NCBI RefSeq assembly: GCF_945605565.1 | Contig: NZ_OX216966.1 | Location: forward strand, 2,720,001-2,784,000 | From: Paenibacillus dendritiformis | GTDB lineage: Bacteria; Bacillota; Bacilli; Paenibacillales; Paenibacillaceae | Length of the DNA: 64,000 nucleotides | Direction of reading: 5' to 3' | Shown here: positions 1 through 8,083 of the stretch, one piece after another | Position numbering within the stretch: the stretch's first letter is position 1 | How the letters are laid out: the number at the start of each line of letters is the position of its first letter | Position numbers and translations under genes: made by a program | The notes under the pieces: model-generated | Told to the model about the DNA's origin: nothing | The model's database searches: none | Seen by the model: only the letters and a program-made list of their open reading frames with translations

Positions 1-1002
1 ATGACGGCCGATTTGCGCAATTATTCGGTTCGTACCGATTTGGCGTTGGAATCCAGGGAAATGGCATCCCCTGATCTCGCCGCGTCCATACCCGGGGTGC
101 AGGAGCATGTCGAGGAGGATCGTGGCGTCAAAATAACACGGATTCACGTGCAGACAGAGGAAGGATCACGTGCCATCGGCCGCATGCCGGGGCGCTACAT
201 CACGATCGAAGTGCCGGGCTTGCGTCGCAAAGATTCCGACCTTCAGGACCGCGTCGCCACATCGTTCGCGCAGTTGTTCGCTTCTTTTCTCGAAGAAATC
301 GGGATCAAGTCTTCCGCCAAAGTGCTTATCGTCGGTCTGGGGAACTGGAATGTGACTCCGGATTCGCTCGGGCCGCTCGTCGTCGAGAATGTGCTGGTCA
401 CCCGCCATTACTTCGAGATTATGCCGGATCAGGTCAGCCCCGGCTATCGGGAAGTGAGCGCCGTTGCCCCCGGCGTGCTCGGCGTGACGGGGATCGAGTC
501 AAGCGATATCGTGCAAGGCATCGTCGATCGAATCCGCCCCGATCTCATCATCGCGATCGACGCGCTTGCCTCCAAGGCGCTGGAGCGTGTCAATACGACG
601 GTCCAGATTGCCGATATCGGGATTCACCCCGGCTCCGGCATCGGCAACAAGCGGCGCGGGCTGACCCGGGAGATTCTCGGGGTGCCGTGCATCGCCATCG
701 GCGTGCCGACCGTATGCTACGCTTCGACTATCGTCAACAACGCGTTCGAAATGATGCGGGAGCACTTCAAGCAGGAGACGAATCAGACCCGGCAGATTCT
801 CGGCATTCTCGAAGACATCAATGAGCAGGACCGGCTGCTGCTGGTGAAGGAAGTGCTGGAGCCGCTTGGCCATGATCTGATCGTGACGCCGAAGGAAGTC
901 GACGAATTCATGGAGGATATGGCCAACATTATTGCCAGCGGCCTGAACGCGGCGCTGCACGAAGCAGTCGACAGCAGCAACGTGTCCGCCTACACGCACT
1001 GA
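1..1002 (+). CDS. gpr: Germination protease GPR (spore protease)
   Basis: Aspartic-type endopeptidase of family A25 that degrades small acid-soluble proteins (SASPs) in the spore core at germination; in Bacillus it is made as a zymogen in the forespore. The 333-residue product has the family signatures: the GLGNWNVTPDSLGP block with Asp121, IIAIDALA with Asp187 (the two conserved family aspartates), GIHPGSGIGNKR and the C-terminal LGHDLIVTPKEVDEFM block. The N-terminus (NYSVRTDLALE) is the usual propeptide region, so the ATG at the first base of the window is a plausible start, although the upstream ribosome-binding site cannot be seen. It is the first gene of the gpr-spoIIP-yqxA-lepA order known from Bacillus, but here spoIIP lies 5 kb away. 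In Bacillus gpr is sigma-G controlled; no promoter is visible here. Confidence 0.97.
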   Translation: MTADLRNYSVRTDLALESREMASPDLAASIPGVQEHVEEDRGVKITRIHVQTEEGSRAIGRMPGRYITIEVPGLRRKDSDLQDRVATSFAQLFASFLEEIGIKSSAKVLIVGLGNWNVTPDSLGPLVVENVLVTRHYFEIMPDQVSPGYREVSAVAPGVLGVTGIESSDIVQGIVDRIRPDLIIAIDALASKALERVNTTVQIADIGIHPGSGIGNKRRGLTREILGVPCIAIGVPTVCYASTIVNNAFEMMREHFKQETNQTRQILGILEDINEQDRLLLVKEVLEPLGHDLIVTPKEVDEFMEDMANIIASGLNAALHEAVDSSNVSAYTH

Positions 1003-1060
1003 CCATGGACGAAGGCCAGGAGCCTATCCGTATGCCTGGCTTCCCAAGGTGATAGAAATG

Positions 1061-1079
1061 GGGGAGCTGTAAGCTCCCC
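1061..1079 (+). other. Perfect hairpin downstream of gpr
   Basis: GGGGAGCT-GTA-AGCTCCCC, an 8-bp perfect stem with a 3-nt loop, 59 bp after the gpr stop. No T-run follows, so it is at best an mRNA-end or processing hairpin. The first canonical terminator on this strand is at 1945-1973. Confidence 0.5.
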
Positions 1080-1082
1080 TCG

Positions 1083-1240
1083 GATTGACCTGCGCGGAGT
1101 TGAGCGAGTTGATTGAAGTTGAATTTCCTGCGTTTGAGTTGATTGAGTCGCTTGAGGTTGACTTAGAATGAATTGACTTGATTAAGTCGTCTGAGTTGAT
1201 TGACTTGACTGAGTTGAGCAAGTGAATGGAATGAACTGGA
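1083..1240. repeat. Degenerate short-period repeat (TTGA-rich)
   Basis: The stretch is dominated by reiterated variants of GAGTTGATTGA and GACTTGA with an irregular period of about 10-15 bp. Both strands lack a convincing start and Shine-Dalgarno sequence, so no gene is called. It merges into the 18-bp array that follows. Confidence 0.6.
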
Positions 1241-1244
1241 AAAT

Positions 1245-1590
1245 TGAGTGTACTGAGTAAATAAGCGCGAAAAGAAAATTAAGCGTACTAAGTACTTTGA
1301 GCGTCCTAAGTAAATAGAGTGTGCTGAGTAAAATTAAGCGTATTAAGTAAACTGGGTGGACTAAGGTAAATAGAACGTGCTAAGTAAATTGGGTGGAGTA
1401 AGGTAAATAGAGCGTACCAAGTAATCTGGGTGGACAAAGTAAATGGAAGCGTACTAAGGTAAACTGGGTGGACAAAGTAATAGAGCGTACTAAGATAAAC
1501 TGAGTGCACTAAGTAAATTGAACGTACTAAGTAACTAGAGTGTACTAAATAGCGTGTGTTAAGTGAATCGAGTGAACTAAGTTGGCTACT
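1245..1590. repeat. 18-bp minisatellite, about 19 degenerate units
   Basis: Tandem array with consensus close to GAGCGTACTAAGTAAATT. About 19 units can be read by eye. Between roughly 1345 and 1500 two unit types alternate (GGGTGGACTAAGGTAAA and GAGCGTACTAAGTAAAT), giving a 36-bp higher-order period. Stops interrupt every frame except one weak antisense frame that lacks a Shine-Dalgarno sequence, so it does not look coding. Confidence 0.85.
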
Positions 1591-1630
1591 GTTGCTGAAT
1601 TGGCTATATTTGCCCAAGCTGTCCCCCAAA

Positions 1631-1820
1631 GCTGCAAAATTACAGCATTTTTATGAACATATCGATGCCGCAATGGGGTTCCTGCAAAAGTGCAGGAATT
1701 TCAGCCATATCGCGTAAATAGTTGATATAACTTGTGAAAATGATGTATTCTTGCAGCAATTTCATCCTAGAACGGCGCAACCGCCGCAAATTACTGTAGC
1801 CACGCAGCAATTTTCACTCC
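1631..1820. repeat. Interspersed repeat array 1 (core TGCAGCAATTTC)
   Basis: Four degenerate copies of a roughly 25-bp motif start near 1631, 1679, 1741 and 1791, spaced about 48, 62 and 50 bp. The core is TGCAGCAATTTC, preceded by CCTGTAAAA or TGATGTA variants. The same motif occurs in arrays at 56642-56891 and 58541-58715. The last two intervals (62 then 50 bp) recur as 63 and 49 bp in the array near 58.6 kb. Confidence 0.75.
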
Positions 1821-1833
1821 GGAACCGGACAAG

Positions 1834-1887
1834 CCGATCCAACCGTTCCAACTGAACCAATCGAACCAATCGAACCAACCGGTCGAA
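1834..1887. repeat. Six 9-bp tandem units
   Basis: Six successive 9-mers, CCGATCCAA, CCGTTCCAA, CTGAACCAA, TCGAACCAA, TCGAACCAA and CCGGTCGAA, with two adjacent exact copies. Eighteen codons of any frame are too short to call a gene. Confidence 0.85.
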
Positions 1888-1944
1888 GCCATTTCACCGC
1901 AACCCTGGGCATGCCGAAGGAAATTACCCCTAAGGCATCCCCAT

Positions 1945-1973
1945 TAAAAAACACCCTTAGCGGGTGTTTTTTT
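1945..1973. terminator. Bidirectional intrinsic terminator
   Basis: A-run plus CACCC-TTAGC-GGGTG plus a run of seven T. The stem extends through A:T pairs and the element reads as a terminator on both strands. It lies between gpr (+) and the M23 lipoprotein gene (-), so the 860-bp repeat stretch before it could be transcribed as a gpr 3' UTR. Confidence 0.85.
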
Positions 1974-1996
1974 GATGGCGGCATAGCCCTTGCTGG

Positions 1997-2260
1997 CTTA
2001 TCGCGACTTTACGCATAATGCTCTGAACGAGCCGCGTGCTGCTGGAGCTTGCGTGCTGCTGGAGCTTCGCTTACTGCGAACTTCACCTCCGCATGATGCT
2101 CCGAATGGAGCAGCTTGCTGGTGAAGTGCCGCTTATCGCGTGACGTAATCTACCCTTGCTGAATGAACTGCACGCTGCTGAAGCCTCGCTTATCGCGAAC
2201 ATAACCTGCGCATGATGCTCCGAATGAACTGCACGCTGCTCGTTACTGCTTATCCTGACC
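1997..2260. repeat. About 60-bp tandem repeat, four to five degenerate copies
   Basis: Units begin with GCTTATCGCGA variants near 1997, 2068, 2132, 2187 and 2248, and carry CGCATGATGCTCCGAATG and GAACTGCACGCTGCT blocks. The last copy runs into the 3' end of the M23 gene, so the final codons of that protein (DKQ) lie in repeat sequence. Confidence 0.75.
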
Positions 2261-3319
2261 CCGTACAAGATCTCCCCGTACCGGATCGGGATCGCTTCCA
2301 TCCTCGAACCGGATCCGAATCGACGACCCTTCCTCCAGGGAAGGGCTGTCTGACACCTGAAAGTGGATATGGGCATCCGAAGAATTGCCGGAATTGCCGC
2401 ACAGGCCCAGCCGATCGCCCTGCTTCACCGTATCCCCTTCCTTCACCAGAATGGAGTCCTTTTTGAAATGGGCCAGCACGCTGTATTCGCCGTTGCCATG
2501 ATCGATGACGACGTGATTGCCCGCTGCTTCCTCCGTAAGTGGCTTTTCGAACGGCACATTATCCGGATGCCCGTCCACGACCTTGACGACCTTGCCGCCG
2601 AGCGGAGCCACGACCGGCTCTCCGAACGCGAAGTAGCTGGCATTCTCCTTCGGATCTCCTTCCAGGCGGGCCCCGTCGCGCACGATGAACAAATCATAGG
2701 CATACCGCTGCGTTGGATATTCATAATGATAGTTCAGCATCGTGTTGGTTCCTCCCCAGGCGACCGTCCATTCCCCTTCGAACGGCATCCGGTAGGCATG
2801 ACGCGTATACTTCTCATCCGTGGCCCGGGGGTCGGACGGACGCAGGAGCAGGCCGTGAATCCGGCCTTCGTGCAGCACGGCGGATATGTACATCTTGCCG
2901 TCCTCGCTGCTCCATACGTATGTCTCCGTGCCGTCCGCCGCCAGCCGCGAGATTTGAACCGGAGCTTCTCCCTTTTTCCATGCTTGGCGAAGCAGCTTAT
3001 CGATATCCTCGGCGGTTACCTGCTCCTGGAACTCCGGCGAGAAATGCTCATATAGCTTGGCCGCCTCATGACCGGCGATCCAGCCGCTGACGTCGTCACC
3101 TGTCAACGTCTCTTGGCCCTTCGTCACTTTCTCCTGAGATTTTTGCGTCTGCTGTTCGTCTGCTTTCCCGCTCTGTCCGGAAGCCGGCTCCTTTTCCTTA
3201 ACCGTTCCAGCCTCCTCCTTCGGACTCTCCTTTGGGCTGCCTGCATTTCCCGAACATCCGCTAATGGCGATTACAGAGGAGAGGGCTAATATGCATACGG
3301 CGAGGGAGCGTTTCTTCAT
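2243..3319 (-). CDS. M23-family lipoprotein peptidase with DUF3887-like domain
   Basis: Predicted lipoprotein anchored to the outer face of the membrane. It has a lysine-rich start, a hydrophobic core and the lipobox ISGC (Cys21), followed by a Lys/Glu/Gln-rich linker. Residues about 75-165 resemble DUF3887, which often precedes M23 domains. The C-terminal LytM/M23 fold shows HVVIDHGNGEYSVLAHF and the HIHF (HxH) zinc motif; the other metal ligands probably come from NYH and YAYD. It would cleave peptidoglycan peptide cross-links if active; the substrate is not known. The start is supported by AAGGAAG seven bases upstream. The gene is divergent from the two-component system at 3558 and shares a 238-bp control region with it, which suggests but does not prove a regulatory link. 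Confidence 0.85.
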   Translation of the reverse strand: MKKRSLAVCILALSSVIAISGCSGNAGSPKESPKEEAGTVKEKEPASGQSGKADEQQTQKSQEKVTKGQETLTGDDVSGWIAGHEAAKLYEHFSPEFQEQVTAEDIDKLLRQAWKKGEAPVQISRLAADGTETYVWSSEDGKMYISAVLHEGRIHGLLLRPSDPRATDEKYTRHAYRMPFEGEWTVAWGGTNTMLNYHYEYPTQRYAYDLFIVRDGARLEGDPKENASYFAFGEPVVAPLGGKVVKVVDGHPDNVPFEKPLTEEAAGNHVVIDHGNGEYSVLAHFKKDSILVKEGDTVKQGDRLGLCGNSGNSSDAHIHFQVSDSPSLEEGSSIRIRFEDGSDPDPVRGDLVRGQDKQ

Positions 3320-3409
3320 GGGTCATCTTCCTTTCTTGGTCTGTCCTCTGCATTCATCATAAGCCTCGGGATTGAACTCCAGCGTAACGCCAGTTCATTT
3401 TTAGCTTAA

Positions 3410-3423
3410 CAATGACGTCATTG
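3410..3423. promoter_or_regulatory. 14-bp perfect palindrome CAATGACGTCATTG
   Basis: A perfect dyad in the divergent region between the M23 lipoprotein gene and the response regulator gene. It could be an operator; no specific regulator is recognised. Confidence 0.4.
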
Positions 3424-3443
3424 CTGCCCGGAAGCTGGGGGCC

Positions 3444-3498
3444 GTTAAGATTGCGTTAAGGTTGCGTTCCAACCGAAGACAGGCGCGCATGATACAAT
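3444..3498 (+). promoter_or_regulatory. Direct repeats typical of an OmpR/PhoB-type site, followed by a -10 box
   Basis: GTTAAGATTGC and GTTAAGGTTGC sit head to tail with an 11-bp period, the usual layout for winged-helix OmpR-family dimers. A TACAAT -10 hexamer follows at 3493-3498 and the -35 position (CAACCG) is poor, as at activator-dependent promoters. This suggests autoregulation of the response regulator gene that starts at 3558. Confidence 0.5.
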
Positions 3499-3557
3499 GA
3501 AATAAAAGCAAATCAGGGAGCCGCGGACGAATAGCAGCTAAGGAGGAATACGGCAAG

Positions 3558-4322
3558 ATGAATATATATGAAGGCCGAATCTTAATCGTGGAAGACGACT
3601 CCGCCATTGGCAAAATGGTGAGAACGGTGCTCGGGAAGGAAGGGTTTACGGATGTGGTCTGCGTAACTACGGGAGAGGAGGCTGTCCGGTACTGCGGCAG
3701 CCATCCCGTCCATTTGATCGTGCTGGATGTGATGCTTCCCGGAAAAAGCGGCTTCGAGCTGGCTCCGTTCCTGCGCGAGGCGACCGATGCCCCGATTATT
3801 TTCGTGACGGCCCGGACGACCGATCTGGATAAGCTGACCGGCTTCGCGCTAGGCGGGGACGATTATGTGACGAAGCCGTTCAATCCGTTGGAATTGGCGG
3901 CGCGGGTCAAGGCGCAGCTCAAGCGTTATCTGGCATCCGCAGGGAAGCCGGATCCGGAGCCGAAGGCTGCCCCGGCCGCCCGCTATATCTATGGAAGAAT
4001 CTCGGTCGATGAGGCGGCTGGCGAACTCCGGGTCGACGGAGTCCCGGTGGAATGTCCGGCGATGGTGTTCCAACTGCTGCTGTTCTTCTGCCGGCATCCG
4101 AACCGGATGTTCACGAAGCAAGAGCTGTATGAACGGGTATGGGGCTGTGACGCGATGAGCGATGACAATACCGTCATGGTTCATATCCACCGCATCCGCG
4201 AGCGGATCGAAGAAGTGCCTGGCAGGCCCCGCCTCCTCGTCACGGTGCGCGGGATGGGCTATAAGCTGGTCCCGCCGGAGCAGGACGGGGACCGACGGCC
4301 AAGCGGGAGGTCCGGCTTATGA
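3558..4322 (+). CDS. OmpR/PhoB-family response regulator
   Basis: DNA-binding response regulator of 254 residues. The N-terminal receiver domain has the acidic EDD cluster near residue 12, phospho-acceptor Asp57 in IVLDVMLPGKSG and Lys106 in VTKPFNP. The C-terminal winged-helix domain (about 140-240) has the family pattern ending in LLVTVRGMGYKL. AAGGAGGAAT lies in front of the ATG. The stop overlaps the start of the following kinase gene by 4 bp (ATGA), so the two are translationally coupled. Direct repeats upstream suggest it controls its own promoter. The stimulus is unknown. Confidence 0.95.
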   Translation: MNIYEGRILIVEDDSAIGKMVRTVLGKEGFTDVVCVTTGEEAVRYCGSHPVHLIVLDVMLPGKSGFELAPFLREATDAPIIFVTARTTDLDKLTGFALGGDDYVTKPFNPLELAARVKAQLKRYLASAGKPDPEPKAAPAARYIYGRISVDEAAGELRVDGVPVECPAMVFQLLLFFCRHPNRMFTKQELYERVWGCDAMSDDNTVMVHIHRIRERIEEVPGRPRLLVTVRGMGYKLVPPEQDGDRRPSGRSGL

Positions 4323-6082
4323 AATCAGGCAGACGGCTAGCCTGGCATTACGCATGGCAATGGCTCCTAATCGGCGCAATGCTGCTCGGCTGCATGTTTG
4401 CGGCTTTCCTGTGGGTTGCCGAGCGGATGAGCGCGCTGGACATGAGCCGTAATCTACCAACCAGCCAACTGAGCCGGATTGTCGAGTCGGTGCAGGTGGA
4501 TCGGCAGGGGCGGGTCGTCTGGCCGGACGAGGTGTTCCAGCGGCTGACATCGAGCGGGGGCTGGCTGCAGGTGCTGAATGAAGACGGCAAGGTGGTCGAT
4601 TCCTTCAATGCGCCCGGTGACATGCCAACCCAATATGCGCCGGGAGAAGCCGTCGCCTACGTCCAGGGGGAGCTGCCCAGCAAGTACGGTATCTTTATTT
4701 ATATTCGCTCCGTCGGCGGCCGCAACATTACGCTGCTATACGGGACTTACCCGCCGCAATTGCAGTTGCTGGATAAATGGCTGGCCTCACGGGAGAAAGG
4801 GATTCCGGCTGCGGAATCCGTCCGCAGGCTCCTGGTGCCGCATGACGCCTGGGTGGCCCGCCTGGATGCCGCCGGCCGCACCCTGGAGTCCTGGAACAAG
4901 CCCGCAGGCGTTGCCGAGCGTCTGACGCTGCAGGAGATCGCGCTGCGGTCGCTGCAGCCGGAGCATTATGCCCATTTGCTCGCGTATCGGTACAATCCGG
5001 CAACAGGCGACACATGGGTGCTTCAAATGCCCCATCAGACAGAGGGAGCGGGAGTAACTGCCGCCGGATTACGCATCGCTTCCTATCAGGATATTTTTTT
5101 CCTTGCCGTCGGGGGCGTCATCGCGACCATGATCATTGTGTTTCTGTTCATGGCTTGGTGGCAGAGCACACGGCTTGCCCGGCCCCAGCTTCATGTCATG
5201 CGCTGGACGGAGAGAATCGCGGACGGCATCTATGAAGAGCCGGCCGACCATCGCGGGCTGCCGCGTTCGGAACGGCGCAGCGGCAAGCTGAGGCGGAACT
5301 ACCGCATTTATGAAGACGTCATGCAGGCGCTCCGCCAGCTTGCTTCCCGGCTCCGCTCCGCCGAGGAGGAACGCCGGCAGCATGAGCGGCAGCGCGAGGA
5401 GTGGCTTGCGGGTCTCTCCCATGATCTGAAGACGCCGCTGGCCTCTATCGTAGGCTATGCGCGCATGCTGGAGGCGAAGCAGTACGATTGGTCGCGGGAA
5501 GAGGTGGCCGAATTCGCCGGCGTCATGACCGAGAAGGCGGAATGGATGGATCAGCTGCTGCAGGACTTGAATCTGACCTACCGGCTGCAGAGCGGAACTC
5601 TGCCGCTGCAGCGGGAGCGGCTATGTCTCGATGCGTGGCTGGAGGAGACGCTGGACGACATTCTCGATCTGCCGCAGCACCCGAAGGCGCTCATTCACTA
5701 TCAGCGGCCGGATATTCCGGTATGGTTCTCGTTCGATCCGAGATATTTTCGCAGAATCATAGAAAATATTTGCATGAATGCCTTTCTCCACAATCCGCCA
5801 GGCACAGCGCTGACGATCTCTTTTCTTGCTCGGGATGGCGAGGATGCGTTGGAATTTCGGGACGACGGCGCAGGCATGGATGGGGAGACGCTCAGTCATT
5901 TGTTCACGCGCTACTACCGCGGACTGTCTACCGATCGGGCGGCCGAAGGCAGCGGCCTGGGAATGGCGATCTCGCGACAGCTGGCCGAAGCGCACGGCTG
6001 TACGCTGGAGGCAAGCAGCGAGCCGGGCGGAGGCACGGTCATTCTATTATCTCTTCCTGGCGCCGAGCATCGAAAAATATAG
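4319..6082 (+). CDS. Membrane sensor histidine kinase
   Basis: 587-residue partner of the preceding response regulator. Transmembrane segment 1 is at about 13-33, an extracellular sensor region runs to about 255, and transmembrane segment 2 is at about 256-280. A coiled linker rich in Arg/Glu leads to the HisKA motif LAGLSHDLKTPLAS with His368 as the predicted phosphorylation site. The ATPase domain shows the N-box (NICMNAFLHNP), DDGAGM and GSGLGMAIS. The roughly 220-residue extracellular part is larger than in most kinases of this layout, with no recognised sensor domain. The start overlaps the response regulator stop. Confidence 0.94.
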   Translation: MKSGRRLAWHYAWQWLLIGAMLLGCMFAAFLWVAERMSALDMSRNLPTSQLSRIVESVQVDRQGRVVWPDEVFQRLTSSGGWLQVLNEDGKVVDSFNAPGDMPTQYAPGEAVAYVQGELPSKYGIFIYIRSVGGRNITLLYGTYPPQLQLLDKWLASREKGIPAAESVRRLLVPHDAWVARLDAAGRTLESWNKPAGVAERLTLQEIALRSLQPEHYAHLLAYRYNPATGDTWVLQMPHQTEGAGVTAAGLRIASYQDIFFLAVGGVIATMIIVFLFMAWWQSTRLARPQLHVMRWTERIADGIYEEPADHRGLPRSERRSGKLRRNYRIYEDVMQALRQLASRLRSAEEERRQHERQREEWLAGLSHDLKTPLASIVGYARMLEAKQYDWSREEVAEFAGVMTEKAEWMDQLLQDLNLTYRLQSGTLPLQRERLCLDAWLEETLDDILDLPQHPKALIHYQRPDIPVWFSFDPRYFRRIIENICMNAFLHNPPGTALTISFLARDGEDALEFRDDGAGMDGETLSHLFTRYYRGLSTDRAAEGSGLGMAISRQLAEAHGCTLEASSEPGGGTVILLSLPGAEHRKI

Positions 6083-6121
6083 TTCTATCTCATAGAATGC
6101 CCTCATAGATTCTACTAAATG

Positions 6122-6146
6122 CACTCTCGCAAGGGATAAGAGAGTG
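6122..6146 (+). other. Hairpin between the kinase gene and spoIIP
   Basis: CACTCTC and GAGAGTG form a 7-bp stem around an 11-nt loop. No T-run follows, so terminator activity is uncertain. Confidence 0.3.
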
Positions 6147-6174
6147 AGACAGCAGGATAAAGGAGGGCATTTCT

Positions 6175-7482
6175 ATGTTCCGCACGGTCAATGTTGCCAA
6201 ATGGAAGCAGAAATGGATGCAGACGCTGCTCATGGGACGCACATTTCTGCTATTATCGATTGCTTCTGCCATGTTTTTTATCGTGCTTGGCCTGGGAGGG
6301 TTGCTAGAACAGAAATTGGAGTCATCGCCGCTTGCTTCGATGAAAGGAGTCGCTGCTCAGCTGTCCAGCCGCATTTTTGTCGATATGCTTGCGATGGAAA
6401 TGCCGAATCTGCCCTCCGGAGAGGGAGAATCTTCCCTTACCCGGACACAGATTGCCCAATTCCTCGTACAGATGGCAACCAATGTGAATCCGCTTGATCC
6501 GAAATCACTGCTCGCCGGAGAGGTTCCGGGACTGAACAGCGAACAAGCGATTCCGCTCCGGCTAGGCATCGGGAATCAATCCGCCAAGGGGCCGGTTGAT
6601 TATCCTTCGCTTCCGGCGGAATCAACCTTGCCGGAGCACGGGGGAGAGCCTGCTGACGATTCCGGCGGAGCGGCTCCGCCGCAGACGGAGACCGTGCAGC
6701 CGCAGACTCCGCCGGATTCGGAACGAAGCGGGCCAAGCTCCAATCTGAAAGATTATGTCTTTATCTATCATTCCCATAACCGGGAGTCGTGGAACCCGGA
6801 ATTGAAGAAGGAGAGCACCAACCCGAACGACCCTAAAATCAACGTGACGCTGGTCGGGAAGCATTTGCAGAAGGAACTGCAGAAGAGAGGGATCGGAGCC
6901 GTTCATTCCAACCAGGACTATTCGTCAACGATCAAAGGGTATAGCTGGAACTATTCCTACAAATACTCGAAGCAAACGGTAAAGCAGGCGATGGCAGCGC
7001 ATCAGGATCTCCAGTTTTTCTTCGACATTCACCGGGACGCGCTGCGCCGCAAAGATTCGACGGTCGAGATTGACGGAACTTCTTATGCCCAAGTTTATTT
7101 TGTCATCGGCCGCGCCAATCCCGAATGGAGAGAGAACGAGAAGTTCGCCAAGGAGATTCATGACCGGCTGGAGAAGAAGTACCCCGGCATTTCAAGAGGA
7201 ATCTGGGGCAAGTCGACGGCGCAGGGGAACGGAGAATACAACCAATCGTTGTCGCCGAACAGTGTAATTATGGAGATCGGGGGGATCGACAATACGCTGG
7301 AGGAAAATTACCGGACCGCAGAGGTGCTGGCGGAGCTGATTGCCGAGATCGTGCGCGAGAAGACGAACGCGAAGCAGGTGATGAAGCCCGAGCAGAAGGA
7401 ACGGAAGCGTCAGGCGTCGGGCCAAGCGCCCGAACGGAATACGGCCAGCCGAAAGAACGCTCAGCCGGCGGCCAATGGGTAA
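6175..7482 (+). CDS. spoIIP: Stage II sporulation protein P
   Basis: Cell-wall hydrolase of the SpoIIDMP engulfment complex; family members have amidase and endopeptidase activity at the septum of the sporangium. The 435-residue product has an N-terminal membrane segment (about 24-44), a Pro/Gly-rich linker (about 145-185) and the catalytic domain beginning with the signature VFIYHSHNRESW, with His199 and His201 as likely metal ligands and FFDIHRDA further on. GGAGGG lies ahead of the ATG. It heads the spoIIP-yqxA-lepA order shared with Bacillus, where it is sigma-E dependent. The C-terminal 40 residues are basic and low-complexity. Confidence 0.96.
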   Translation: MFRTVNVAKWKQKWMQTLLMGRTFLLLSIASAMFFIVLGLGGLLEQKLESSPLASMKGVAAQLSSRIFVDMLAMEMPNLPSGEGESSLTRTQIAQFLVQMATNVNPLDPKSLLAGEVPGLNSEQAIPLRLGIGNQSAKGPVDYPSLPAESTLPEHGGEPADDSGGAAPPQTETVQPQTPPDSERSGPSSNLKDYVFIYHSHNRESWNPELKKESTNPNDPKINVTLVGKHLQKELQKRGIGAVHSNQDYSSTIKGYSWNYSYKYSKQTVKQAMAAHQDLQFFFDIHRDALRRKDSTVEIDGTSYAQVYFVIGRANPEWRENEKFAKEIHDRLEKKYPGISRGIWGKSTAQGNGEYNQSLSPNSVIMEIGGIDNTLEENYRTAEVLAELIAEIVREKTNAKQVMKPEQKERKRQASGQAPERNTASRKNAQPAANG

Positions 7483-7546
7483 GGAGCTGGAACGGCTTGG
7501 ACGGATGGGCCGGCCGATGGAAGAATGAGAGAAGGAGGCTACCGCT

Positions 7547-7951
7547 ATGTCCCGCTTCGCGAAGCAGGTTGTAGGCATGATGGTTCTGTTGGTTGTCGGC
7601 GTCTTCATTGGAATGGAGGTGACCTCCGTCAGCATCGAGCGGATATACGGTCCGGTCGATGCGAACCGAAGCTCCGTCCCCGCCGATTCGGCCTGGCCTG
7701 AACGGCCCGATCAGGAGCCGCTTGCGAGCCGGCCGGCCGAACCGGCGCCCGAGCAGGGCGGGGAAGCAGCGGCTCCGGACCATCCCGCGCGGGAATGGCC
7801 GCCGGAAGCCGCACTGCCGCCGGCGTCGGGGCTTCCGCCTGTCGAGGATGCGGCGGTCAACAAGCTGGCCGATCAGACGGCTGGCTTGCTGCAGACTTTA
7901 TCGCAAGCGGGCATCCGCGCCGTCGTCGGCTTGTTCGACGGATTATTTTGA
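7547..7951 (+). CDS. yqxA: YqxA-like membrane protein (DUF3679)
   Basis: 134-residue protein of unknown function with one N-terminal transmembrane segment (about 7-27, MMVLLVVGVFIGMEV) and the family-like SVSIERIYGP stretch just outside it. A Pro/Ala/Glu-rich linker and a short C-terminal amphipathic region follow. Assignment rests mainly on position: a DUF3679 gene sits between spoIIP and lepA in Bacillus. The start has AGAAGGAGG at good spacing. The linker is longer and more GC-rich than in Bacillus. Confidence 0.75.
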   Translation: MSRFAKQVVGMMVLLVVGVFIGMEVTSVSIERIYGPVDANRSSVPADSAWPERPDQEPLASRPAEPAPEQGGEAAAPDHPAREWPPEAALPPASGLPPVEDAAVNKLADQTAGLLQTLSQAGIRAVVGLFDGLF

Positions 7952-8010
7952 CGAACGAGGGCCTGGAATCGGTCTTTTTTCGACGCCGCGGGCCCATAAT
8001 CGCCTTTTTA

Positions 8011-8039
8011 TTGCTGTTCCCCCCTCAATCCGTTATAAT
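8011..8039 (+). promoter_or_regulatory. Sigma-A-type promoter for lepA
   Basis: TTGCTG at 8011-8016 and TATAAT at 8034-8039 with a 17-bp spacer, 45 bp before the lepA start. This gives lepA its own vegetative promoter, separate from the sporulation genes upstream. Confidence 0.7.
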
Positions 8040-8083
8040 GAATGAATTGAAACTTGGCTTAGTGGTGGGGGTATGGAATACGA

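Noticed and set aside
1631..1820. CRISPR array
   Set aside because: Copies are too divergent, intervals are unequal, spacers resemble each other in part, and no cas genes are present.
6091..6111. Sigma-E promoter for spoIIP (CATAGAAT and CATAGATT)
   Set aside because: The -10-like boxes are reasonable, but no sigma-E -35 box lies at the required 13-15 bp distance.
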